In this document: positions 44,618 to 54,324 of the stretch, one piece after another
Numbering within the stretch: the first letter of the stretch is position 1
How the letters are laid out: every line of letters begins with the position of its first letter
Source: Paraphaeosphaeria minitans
Taxonomy: Eukaryota > Ascomycota > Dothideomycetes > Pleosporales > Didymosphaeriaceae
Direction of reading: 5' to 3'
NCBI GenBank assembly: GCA_015832175.1
Contig: WJXW01000019.1
Span: 248,001-312,000, forward strand
Length of the DNA: 64,000 nt
The notes under the pieces: model-generated
What the model was told of the DNA's origin: nothing
Databases searched by the model: none
What the model saw: the letters and a program-made list of their open reading frames with translations, nothing else
Program-made: the position numbers and the translations under genes

Positions 44618-45739
44618 GGTGCGTTGCGTAAGGTTTTCCTGCTCGTCTGGCCGCCCAGAGCTAGCCTTCCGCTTCATGAAAGCAAAGCTTCCCTTATTAG
44701 CGATGCAGCCGTCTTTGAAAATGGATCGTTGAGCGACGCACATAGATTATTTCGAAATAGCAAGCAGCTTTCCTCGTTGGTGGCAGCTATAGTTCCGTGA
44801 CCGGCACTTATCATTTCCATAATAGTAACCATCTTTTGGCCAGTTAGTCTTCTTGATGGACTCTGCCCAACTACCACTCACGTCCGGACTGGCTACTGTT
44901 AGCCTACACCAAGACTTGATTAACATAATCAAGCACCTGAATACCTTCTTGTTCAGCTAGGCAGACGGGCTCGAGCATGATCTCTGTAGTGACCAAATTC
45001 GGCATTTCCGAAACGCTTTCGAGACTTCACACTAGGTCGGACAATGTAGTATACGATACAGTATCGAAATTGAAGCTCAAGGTGGAAAAGATTTCCAACG
45101 GCCTGTCTCTGGAGAACCATCTTGGGAACCCAGGTCTTCGATCCGTCTTTCCAGAAAATGCCGTTCCCTGATGTACACTCGCTTGCTGTCAACTCATGCA
45201 ATGCGAACGTGTTTTATACCCCACCCATGCTGGATTTCTTGGAGGCCACGGTCTAACTATGAGAGTCCCGTTTATTAATTGTTGTATGAAGGCGCTGCAG
45301 AGATCCTACTCCCCGTTCTGCCCCACCAACACCATCACCATGGGCAAAGGCCGCCGCTCATCATACGTGCTGGACATCGACGATGCGGAGCTTGCACACT
45401 GGCATCGCTGATAGGTTCTCCCGTGAGCCTGCACAGTTTGCAGCCTATCCACGGAGTTTTAAGCGCTATCCATGTCTGTCGAAAACACAAGCTCTGCGTA
45501 GCGAATCATGGCTTATGGTCAGGTAGATGTATGTGCGTCCGTCTGCTGACCACTCATGAGCGTGACGAGGCAGGGGCTGTATAGCCGACTCCGAAATGTC
45601 TGTGGCGTCTGCCATTCTGGGGTTGCTAGATATAAAGGTCAAGTTTGCCTACGACGAGAGCGCCTCGTAGCCAGATGCGCCCTTCCCATTACTTTCTAAT
45701 AACTCTAGGTGTCGGACTTCATTCCATCAACAACTCGTA
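44618..45739. other. Spacer with possible exon fragments on the minus strand
   Basis: Minus-strand segments at 45120-45198 (GNGIFWKDGSKTWVPKMVL) and 44750-44860 (NWPKDGYYYGNDKCRSRNY) have the look of exons of a small cysteine-containing protein, but no full exon chain can be assembled. No function is assigned. Confidence 0.3.
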
Positions 45740-46210
45740 ATGAACAACACTTTACCAACATCCAGCAGCGTTGCTGAGTACATATATCCAGATCCTAGAG
45801 ACGCCTACTGTCAGGTAAGTGAGGACCAACAAATTTTGCAATACACTAACAAAGGATAGCCGTCGACGGGCTTGTACGGCTTTGGACGAGGCTATTATGA
45901 ACAAGGTCCGCTCATTTCAAGTCCATGTTTCCAGAACCCGGAGTCCAGAGCTAGTGCTATCAGCTCAGGACAGCAATCTGCTCCGAAACGTAAACGACGA
46001 TTCAAACTCCCTCCCAAAAGGATACCGAGTGGGGCTAATCTTCTTGCAAAACGTTCAAGTCCATGTCTTCAGAACTCAGAGTCCAGAACTAGTGCTATCA
46101 GCTTAGAACAGCAATCTGCCCCGAAACGTAGACGAGTACAATTCAAGCTGCCTCCTAAAAAGATACCGAGCAAGGCTGAGCTTCTCGCAAAACTGGCTTG
46201 TGGCGAGTAA
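45740..46210 (+). CDS. Two-exon basic protein with an internal duplication, 141 aa
   Basis: Exon 1, 45740-45814 (MNNTLPTSSSVAEYIYPDP ...), and exon 2, 45860-46210, join in phase through a 45-bp intron (GTAAGT...GATAG). The mature sequence contains two tandem copies of a block of about 45 residues: SPCFQNPESRASAISSGQQ, SAPKRKRRFKLPPKRIPS, then SPCLQNSESRTSAISLEQQ, SAPKRRRVQFKLPPKKIPS. Each copy has a Lys/Arg-rich NLS-like motif. The duplication is visible in the DNA as well. No domain recognised; a small nuclear protein is a reasonable guess. Confidence 0.65.
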
Positions 46211-47158
46211 CCACTTAAGACCGAGTTGACCGATGATGTCCATAGTTTTGTTCACGGGTTTCTTCGGAGGAAACATCATGTCTATATTGGCGCCAGACGC
46301 TGGAGCTTGAGAAAAGACTACGAACTTCTAGCAGAATTAGCTACAAGCTTCCTAAAGGAATATGGCGAACAATACTGGTCTTCTACAGCAACTCATCCCA
46401 AATCACTACAATATCCAACGGATCGCACTATGTAAGATATCCACTAATTATAAGGTGAATCTAACTGGTACAGTATCGATGGAATTATAAGACAGTTGAT
46501 TCTTAAGCACAATCATTCGAAATATCGGTCAGAGCTCAACAGAAAGAAGAGATGCGGTGAATACAACGTGAGATCCCAAAGTTGCTGCGGAGCAAGCAGA
46601 AGGGCTCGCGTAGTAGGCCCGTAGGCACCAGCGAGAGTGAGGGAGAGGGTATCGGAGTCACGTGTGAACATGAAGAGGAATGGACGGCCGGTAATGAAGT
46701 CGCGCGAGCTGGTCACAGATGGCAAGAAAGCAATTGATGTTGTTCTCGAATCCTATCTTGCAAGCTCAGCAAATGGGTATGAAGTTCACCGGCCTGGCTA
46801 TCCATGCTGGCAGCGCGGCTAATGTATACGCGCCGGATCGTCCAGGCGCGCATCGCCTCCACTTTCCTGCCAGCAGACTCAACCTCCCCGTAAAAAATTT
46901 GTTAAAAAGCGTAAACAAGATAGACAGCTATTTAAGGAATGATCCTGCCAATTTTGAGCACCATCCGGCTGGAAATCTGTGATTTGGGGTGCTGGCCGCT
47001 GGCAGCCAGACGTAAGTTACGGCAGGCACTAGTGCGAGCCAAACACACGTGCCGCCAGTTTAACGTCCAGTTACCTACCCTCCTACGTCCCACACGAACG
47101 GTATCTCTTCACACGATTTAGCAGCTTATCCAAGCCTTCGTTGAACAAGGACAGTGCT
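46211..47158. other. Spacer containing decayed 5' sequence of the sirtuin gene
   Basis: At 46226-46435 a short frame (HHVYIGARRWSLRKDYELL) may be an orphan exon. Between 46875 and 47000 the plus strand reads QQTQPPRKKFVKKRKQDRQ followed by stops. That Pro/Lys/Arg style is typical of the N terminus of HST3/HST4-type sirtuins, so the original first exon of the next gene appears broken here. Confidence 0.35.
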
Positions 47159-48788
47159 ATGGATAACATTAGCGACGCGGTGCGCGCGCTACGTAATAAA
47201 AAGCGTATTATTGTGATTGCAGGTGCAGGTATTGCGACGTCAGTTGGTGGTGCGTTCAGTTAATAAGGAGACTACGCTCTGTACAAGGCTTACACATCTA
47301 GTTCCTGATTTCCGCTCAGCAACTGGCATCTTTGCCAAATCAGGCGGGAAATCGTCCTTTGAGGCCGCGCATGTCTGGGCGTCGTCAGAGTCAATGGGAT
47401 CCTTCTACGAACTGCTATGCAACATACAAGCAAAAGCTAGAGAGGCCCTCCGTCAGACTCCATCTCCAACATACCGACTACTGCGGATGTTGAAGGATAA
47501 TGGCTCCCTGCATCGACTATATACGCAAAACATTGACGACATCGACACCTCACTCTTAGGCACTGAAGTACCTCCACCGACAACTGCGCCATGGCCGACT
47601 GTTATCCAATTACATGGAAGCGTGAGCCATGCTCGTTGCAACTATTGTAATTCTACCGTTAAGGACTTTCACGTGGAAACCTTTCTTGAAGGAGATACAG
47701 CTTGCCCTACCTGTGCGGAATGAGCCGAGGTCCGCAAACGTGACCATCCACATTTGCGGCCCAATACATCCCAAGGCACTCTTCGGCCTCGGGTCGCCCT
47801 GCATGGCGAAGCCAACCCGGATGAACCGGTAATTGTAAACTGTTTTAACCATGATAGTAAAGCCCGTCCCGACGCGATTGTCGTAATTGGGACAAAACTT
47901 TCTATACCTATTCTCCAGCGTATGACATCCATATTTTGCAACAACGTCCGGGCAAGGAAAGGCGTCTCAGTCTGGATCAGCAATGAGCGACCCGTTCAGA
48001 AAGTTGCTCGAAAGTTCGACTACCGACTCCAACACAAATGTGATGATGTTGCGTTAATGTTGTTACAGTCGTTGCAGGAAAGCCAGTGCGCTGGAAAACA
48101 ATCAGTCAACAAGGGTGCGCTTCAGACGAGCGGTTGCGACGATGAGATATTGGAGACGCCAAACCCTTCAACGCTTGACGAATGCATTAGCACCGCTGAA
48201 AAGTGGCTTGCTAGTCGATATGATTATTGCAACGAGGGAAATACGCTTAAGGCCCCTTATGTTCATGCCCGGCCAGTATTGTTCCGCGACCGCACAGTGT
48301 GCGACAACCTTGAAAATTTCGGTGCAGTTCACCTGTGCCTGGGGGACGCCTTTGGTGTCTTCTTCAAGCACGCTGCGCAGTCCAAGCACAACGTACGGAT
48401 TGGACTATTTGCAACATGCGAGTCCAACGCGATTCAACTACGCCGAAAGCAACTTTTGGGTAGCATATGGACATTTGCTCTCTTCAGGAAGAAGCAGAGC
48501 ACGCGAATGGGGATCCTCATATATGATCCAAAGACCCAGCTTTGCAACAAGGATGGAACCTTTCAGAGCAAAACGAGGAAGCTAGGGAAAACCCGCGAGG
48601 CGGCTGTCAAAGGATATCTGAAGTACGCTAACGCCAGCCCCAACGTCGAAATTTGGCACAACAAGCATGCCGCCCGAGACGATGACTTCCTGGCAGTAAT
48701 TAATCTTATGAATGGACTTGTCTGTAAGGGGGACGAGCCATTCGAAGGTGATAACGATAGTCGGTTGGAGGGGTTCGTGAGCATCTGA
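47159..48788 (+). pseudogene. SIR2-family NAD-dependent deacetylase (HST3/HST4-like) with one nonsense codon and a C-terminal extension
   Basis: Exons 47159-47249 and 47302-48788 flank a 52-bp intron (GTGCGT...TCTAG) that rebuilds VGVPDFRS. Sirtuin motifs in order: NAD-binding GAGIATSVG and PDFRSATGIF, then LYTQNIDDID, the catalytic-histidine motif QLHGS, zinc ligands CNYC and CPTC, the GExNPDEP-type loop (HGEANPDEP), VVIGTKLSIP and the ribose-binding ISNER. The frame is broken once, by TGA at 47721-47723 directly after the second zinc pair. Past it the same frame is open for 355 codons. The sirtuin fold should end near 48075. Some 235 further residues (IDECIS-like helix, ENFGAVHLCLGDAFGVFF, SIWTFALFRKKQ) form an extension I cannot name. 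Family role: nuclear H3K56 deacetylation and silencing. Likely a young pseudogene or a sequencing error. Confidence 0.8.
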
Positions 48789-48997
48789 TAGATGCACGGG
48801 CTCTTCATATTGACCTATTCATCCCGCCTGGGATTATCCCCATATCCTCATGTCGTTTCCGCAGCATCCGCGAACCCCTGAGTAATGTTATATATCTATG
48901 TCTCTATCGCGGATCTGACGTGAGGTTTATTGCAAAATGGCCGCTCACTGAAAGATACCAAGTTATACTATAAAATTACGGTAGTCCCGAATTATCA

Positions 48998-49396
48998 ATG
49001 GTGGCTACAGAGGGCGTGGCGCTCTTCGACCCTCAATCCAACGGAGCTCTTCTGCGACTGGGCCAAGAGCTAGTCAAACTGAAATTTCCATCTCCAGTGG
49101 CACAACATGTATGCGTCATGGTCGAAAAGTACATCTCTTACAACGATATCGGAACAAGGAGAGCCATAATGGACGCGATAAAAAACACAAGGAGGCCTGG
49201 TGATGATGCGATTGATCTCGACGCGCCTATTGATGAGCCGGAGATGACTGAAGACCCTCCTGTGTGCCTAGATGTCACTGTATGCAGTCAACTCATGCAA
49301 GACGAAAGTGGTTTGTTCGATCGGGTATATCTATACATGCTGTGGGTGGAGTTTCTGGAGAGCATTCAAGACGACAACACTAGAGTTGATAGCTGA
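48998..49396 (+). CDS. Hypothetical protein, 132 aa
   Basis: A single frame from ATG 48998 (MVATEGVALFDPQSNG). The helical first half (LRLGQELVKLKFPSPVAQHV) leads to an acidic linker (DDAIDLDAPIDEPEMTEDP) and a helical end (FDRVYLYMLWVEFLESI). Composition and codon use look real. It sits 210 bp after the sirtuin on the same strand and converges on the next gene with an 18-bp gap. No domain recognised. Confidence 0.55.
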   Translation: MVATEGVALFDPQSNGALLRLGQELVKLKFPSPVAQHVCVMVEKYISYNDIGTRRAIMDAIKNTRRPGDDAIDLDAPIDEPEMTEDPPVCLDVTVCSQLMQDESGLFDRVYLYMLWVEFLESIQDDNTRVDS

Positions 49397-49414
49397 TGTA
49401 TTTTTTAATCTAAC

Positions 49415-50029
49415 TTACTGCTTGCGTTGAAGGGAGCCTTCACCAGCTCCGTGAAAACCGTCTGAGCCGACCTTGAATGCTCCAGAGTATAGCTCAGCTG
49501 CCAAGATGCGCAGCAATCGCGGTCGTTCCAGGGCAATAACATAATCATCTTTGTCTTGCCAGAAGGTCAATAGAACACCTTCTTCTTGCACATTTCCACT
49601 AAAATATACCCGCTCTCCAATTAGCGAGGCCAGCCTGCGATTGTCACACGTCGAAGGGTCTCCAGTCTCCACTTGCTTTCTGATTGCAGCCAAGACAGCA
49701 CCTAGCGCAGTGCGAAGAGCAGCCTCGAATGTTGGAGGATGAGCTTTCTCATACAAGTTTCGACTCATTGTCATTGCAGCATGAGTGAGTTCGAAAGCGG
49801 CCCATCCCCCTAGCTTATTATAGACACCAGTGACGGCTGTGGTCAAAATTGGCCCAAGAACTACGTTATCCTCACGAACTTCAACGTGAAACTGGTCCAT
49901 AAGACACAGCTCTGTTGGCCACGCTCCATAAGAAGGAGGGGGAGACCGCAGCGACACGCGCGGTCTTGATCGCGCTTTTAGATTATCGATAAACTTTACA
50001 ACATTTCCCCTTTCAGGAGACGTGGACAT
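49415..50029 (-). CDS. Hypothetical protein, 204 aa
   Basis: A single frame from ATG 50029 (MSTSPERGNVVKFIDNLKA). A Pro/Arg/Ser-rich start is followed by a globular segment with alternating strands and helices (VREDNVVLGPILTTAVTGV, FEAALRTALGAVLAAIRKQ, VQEEGVLLTFWQDKDDYVI). The stop at 49415 lies 18 bp from the stop of the convergent plus-strand gene. No family recognised. The frame is intact, and no convincing intron was seen. Confidence 0.6.
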   Translation of the reverse strand: MSTSPERGNVVKFIDNLKARSRPRVSLRSPPPSYGAWPTELCLMDQFHVEVREDNVVLGPILTTAVTGVYNKLGGWAAFELTHAAMTMSRNLYEKAHPPTFEAALRTALGAVLAAIRKQVETGDPSTCDNRRLASLIGERVYFSGNVQEEGVLLTFWQDKDDYVIALERPRLLRILAAELYSGAFKVGSDGFHGAGEGSLQRKQ

Positions 50030-50099
50030 TAAAGAAAAACTAATAACTTGAAATTACTCAAAGCCGCCTTAAAACCTAGGAGACTTACCTGTTTCTGAG

Positions 50100-51033
50100 T
50101 TGCATGTTAGAGGCCTGCGCAAACGGCGCGCTTTTTCTCTGGCATTTATAGGCATTGCCATTGCTATGCTGCCCTCAAAAAGGCTAACGAGTCGCCTCTA
50201 CATAGAGTGGCCTGTTCTGTGTGAGCTAACCTACTCGAAAGCCGCGGAAGAGCATACGCGAGCACGGAAGCAATTTGATCGGTTTCCTAGCGCGTTGAAA
50301 CCAATACACGAGAAAGGATTAAATTCGCTTTCTAGTAGTAGCTTATAAGTTGGCTGAGACTACCTACATATCACGAAGTCTAAATTCACGAATGGCCGCA
50401 GAGTGTAAAAGAGAAGAGAAGACTAGCGTAAAGCAGTATTTGACATTGTTTATGGGGCGAATGACATTAAAACGTGGGAACAATTGCTACGACTGACCCG
50501 ATTCTTCAGCAAGCAGCTTCACTGTCGATGGGAGGCATGGCAAATCGCTCAAGTTCTGATCATGATACAGACTGGGTACTGGGAGTTGAAGGTCTGGAGA
50601 GACCACCTAGAGATATTACGTCAGTGGCAGGCATCGAATACTATCTGTGCAATCACGCCGGTGTCAGATGCACAGAGCATTTATGATCTATATGGCTTCA
50701 TCAAAAAGCACGGTATGATCTGACAAGCTCTAGGAGGCACTACGACTCACCCTCACAGGAAGCCATAATTGGGACCAAGTTCGCATAGTTGCGTTCGGAA
50801 TTCTCCTACCATCTGACTATAGATCATGGACCAATAGAAAATACCAACACATGGATCTTTTGAACTGTAATTACTTGTTCCTGGGAACAGATGAACGCTT
50901 CACAAGGTGTGAATCGTGCAGTTTGGAAGTTTGGAAGCACATTGTCAGGCAGAAAAGGATTGAAAACGTTCAGGATAACCCATTTGATTGGTATTATTCA
51001 AAAATTGAAGAAGATCGTATAATTAATAAGTGA
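50100..51033 (+). CDS. Hypothetical multi-exon protein
   Basis: The two last exons are well supported: about 50427-50712 (RKAVFDIVYGANDIKTWEQ, WRDHLEILRQWQASNT) and 50759-51033. They are joined by a 46-bp intron (GTATGA...TCACAG) that restores KKHGGSHNWDQVRIVAFG. The last exon contains a CxxC-type pair (RCESCSLEVW) and ends with a charged helix. An upstream segment (50100-50345, including a Lys/Arg-rich stretch and EHTRARKQFDRFPSALKP) probably belongs to the same gene, but its splice to 50427 is not resolved. No domain recognised. Confidence 0.55.
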
Positions 51034-51698
51034 AAATGTGCATGGACTATGAGGTTATGGCGGCCTCGAACTATTTCTAAATTACCTAATTTAGGCACTG
51101 CATGTGATGCTCGCCGTGATGTTTGACGGTGTGTATGTTAATGGGCAAGCCCCTACTGAGCACTGGTAGCTCCTAACTTGTTCACGGAAATCTTGGTTTA
51201 CGGTTGCAGCTCCTGGATAAAATACACCTTCCCCTCCCCACCCTTGGTATGGTGTCGTACGATTGTAATCCCTTTGTCTGAGATTCAGTCACAGAAGCAA
51301 CAAAGACATTGTCGATCCATACCTATAAAAGCGACAGCATAGATCAAGACCTATCGCTATAGCCGAGACGTTGTTCAATCGGTTTGCAGGGAGGCAGGTA
51401 TCTACAGGCGATGAAACTTCAGGCGTACAGTCTCGCCATTGCTCTCCAAGGCAAAAAGATAACTGGCTGCGTTAGCAGAACACTATGACACAATGCACAT
51501 CCTGACTTCTGGAGTGGCATCTGTGGCGACTCTGGCGCCCTTCAAAGTCCTATTACCATTCGCGAACGATAGCAGGCTGGAAGCCCAAAAAGCTAGTTTT
51601 GTTTTCATTTTGGGCAACTCTAACCGCTTGAAAGGCGCTTTATATACTCTAATCTAGACCTCAAAGAAAAAAATAGGAGGGGTATCTCAAAAAAGCCT
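51034..51698. other. Spacer, nothing recognised
   Basis: No open frame or repeat of note. It presumably holds the 3' ends of the two convergent genes. Confidence 0.45.
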
Positions 51699-52811
51699 TC
51701 ATTTCCATGCCTCCAGAACTGGATGTATGTCTGTTACCTCTGGACTAGACCAGTTATCTAAACTTCCGTCCTGACTTGGCATCATCTTCGATGGTCTTGC
51801 CACCTGTTCTATATGTTCCATGGTCTGGTACCAGACGATGGTCCGCGCCATTCGATCATAATGGTCAACCACACTCTCAGGGGCCCCTACATCATTGAAA
51901 GTACCGAGAAAGGTGCTATGCCGATCGTCCGCTACCCTCACATCATAACCTCGCGGACTTGTACGCCCGCGGACCGGTATGAACTTTCCAGTGTCTTGTG
52001 AGAGTATACCATTCTCTTGATCCTTCCAATGGCGGGTCAGTCCTCGCCATGTCATCTTACCATAGAGATGACAAGCTGTGTGAGCGGTGATGAAAGACTG
52101 CATGCAGCTAGTATGAAAACCATACAAGAACGTCATGTTAAGAGCGTTCGCCCTGTTCGTGATGCTTAGTTGAATCTCGCCCCGTCTCATGGTCCCTGGT
52201 ATGGTGTAGGCGCGAGCTGCGGCGGTGCCAGGCATTAGCACCGTCACCATAACTTTCCCTTTGGACACTGCAATCGTTCGAGCTGATGTATCGTGTTCCT
52301 CCTGCCGTTCGAGCTTATAACCAAACTTTCCGACCATCTCCCAAACATTATCTTTGACCATTTGAGTGAACGAAGCAAACGAGACTCCCATTTCGCCAGA
52401 GCCATTCAGTAAAAAGGAACATAGTAGTTCCAAAGGCGACTTCCAAACAACCCCTAGGCTCTCCATAGTATACATAAAAGAGGATGCTCGGGATTGGCAA
52501 TCGTTCACGTAGAACTGCCAGGCTCGTTTCGAAGCAATGCCAGTCATGAAGAAGTCCAAGGACCGAGGTCCTGATAAGATGATACTGTTCTGTGACATCG
52601 ACTTCATGATAGCGTGTGCGTTACCAAGGCACCTCTCAATATATGAGACGACTGATAGCCTTTTTGCGCACTCGTACATTATAGCCTGATGGTGTGCATA
52701 TGGAGACACCGCAGTTCTGAGATTGATAACATCCTCGACATTTAGTTCAAAGAGTATAACCGGCAGGAGGTCTCTTGGGATTCGAGAAAGCATAGTAGAT
52801 GTGCTCGCCAT
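51699..52811 (-). CDS. Hypothetical protein of an ascomycete-expanded F-box-like/SGxRALDFF type, 370 aa
   Basis: One uninterrupted frame from ATG 52811 to the stop at 51699. The N terminus (MLSRIPRDLLPVILFELNV, then EDVINLRTA) has the LP..LL.xIL..L pattern of a fungal F-box-like motif. At about 85-105 the segment IILSGPRSLDFFMTGIASK followed by AWQFYVND resembles the SGSRALxFFxPG...WDFY block I know from large families of unknown proteins in Pleosporales and relatives. The rest is globular, with no known catalytic motif. Immediately upstream (52820 on) the DNA becomes an AT-rich repeat tract, so the promoter must lie in it or be lost. Confidence 0.65.
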   Translation of the reverse strand: MASTSTMLSRIPRDLLPVILFELNVEDVINLRTAVSPYAHHQAIMYECAKRLSVVSYIERCLGNAHAIMKSMSQNSIILSGPRSLDFFMTGIASKRAWQFYVNDCQSRASSFMYTMESLGVVWKSPLELLCSFLLNGSGEMGVSFASFTQMVKDNVWEMVGKFGYKLERQEEHDTSARTIAVSKGKVMVTVLMPGTAAARAYTIPGTMRRGEIQLSITNRANALNMTFLYGFHTSCMQSFITAHTACHLYGKMTWRGLTRHWKDQENGILSQDTGKFIPVRGRTSPRGYDVRVADDRHSTFLGTFNDVGAPESVVDHYDRMARTIVWYQTMEHIEQVARPSKMMPSQDGSLDNWSSPEVTDIHPVLEAWK

Positions 52812-52819
52812 AGTATATA

Positions 52820-54067
52820 AAATCTAATAATTTTAAAAATTTATAAAAATTTATAAAATTTCTTTATTTATAAAAATTAATAAAATTTCTTTATTTATAT
52901 AAATCTAATGATTCTTAGTTTATATAAATTTTTAGTTTATCTAAGTTTTTAGTTTATCTAAATTTTTAGTTTATATAAATTTTTAGTTTATCTTAATTTT
53001 TAGTTTATCTAAATTTTTAGTTTACCTAAATTTTTAGTTTATCTAAATTTTTAGTTTATCTAAATTTTTAGTTTATCTAAATTTTTAGTTTATATAAATT
53101 TTTAGTTTATATAAACTTTTTAGTTATATAAATTTTTAGTTTATATAAATTTTCTGTTTATATAAACTTTTTAGTTATATAAATTTTTAGTTTATATAAA
53201 TTTTTAGTTGATATAACTTTTTAGTTGATATAAATTTTTAGTTTATACAAATTTTTAGTTTTTAGTTTTATATAAACTTTTGGTTTTTATCCTTTTAGGT
53301 ATACGATCATATATTTGTGAATGCATCTATAATAATAGTATTAATTTATTATGAGAGAATTAGTAAGCCGAAAATTTATAATGTTTTATTCATAGAGTTC
53401 GCCTCTAACCTAAAATGCTATTTTCTATTCGTTACCTTTCTTTATGTAGATTTAGTAGTATATTTTCTTAATACTTAACCAGGTAAATATCTTAGTACCT
53501 TATAGTTAGTCTTAAAGATCCTAGATTAGGGTTACAGGGTAGGAGTATTTAATTATAATGTTTTTTATTTCCAAAAGTTAATATAAAGCAGGGCTTAATT
53601 CCTCCTATTTTTTATAAAGTAACTTTATATACTATAGGTAAGGTAAATAGGCAAATATACTCTTGTTCTATGTTTATATTAATATACTAACTAATAATAA
53701 CTTATTTTAATACTATTACCTTATGGGCTAGCCCCTATATAAGTTCCTTTCTAGGTATTGGAAGTATCCTATAATTCCATTTAGCGTAGTTAAGAAAGAT
53801 TAAAGACAACCTAGTATTTAGCGTATCTGTCTAGAATTGCTCCTGTAGCTACTACTTCCTAACTAACTAATAGTTAATATAAGTAACTAATCTTTTTAAT
53901 TACCTATTCAATTATTACGTGATGTTAGGTTAACTGAGGTATTTTTCAAAATTAAATCTTAGTAATGTCTGTAACAGAATTATAGATTTCTTACCATTTA
54001 GTTCAGAAGAGACTAGCTATTATTTCCATATAGACCTATTTCTTAAGTACTAGTCCTTTAATATTAT
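52820..54067. repeat. AT-rich tract with a 17-bp minisatellite
   Basis: From about 52910 to 53290 a unit of the type tttttagtttatctaaa is repeated some 20 times with small variations, preceded by shorter ttataaaatttcttta repeats. From 53290 to 54067 the sequence is A/T-rich and structureless, resembling RIP-decayed repeats, with no readable protein. It ends at the Copia insertion site. Confidence 0.8.
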
Positions 54068-54275
54068 TGTCAGATAAAATGCTCGTATGCGATACGGTAT
54101 GATGATCGATAATGGTTGTGTGTTGATTTTAATTGATGGAATGCTATGTTCTTTGTATTTTTTTTTTTTCTCTCATCTCTGTTTGGTTGGTTTGACCCCT
54201 GGGCTAGTGCGACAAGTGTGGTGGTCCCTGCTCGATTGTGCAGATCCGACCTCAACGCCCTCGTTCTATCTGACA
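54068..54275 (-). repeat. 3' LTR of the Copia element
   Basis: 208 bp, begins and ends with an inverted TGTCAGATA/TATCTGACA pair. It differs from the 5' LTR only by 12 instead of 14 T in the poly-T run near 54159. Confidence 0.95.
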
Positions 54276-54324
54276 CACCCCCTCAGCTTGGAAATCCTTG
54301 CAAGCTGGATAATAATGTAGTTCC

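Noticed and set aside
44674..45201. Possible small secreted cysteine-containing protein on the minus strand
   Set aside because: No continuous exon chain, no clear signal peptide and no recognised family; noted only in the spacer description.
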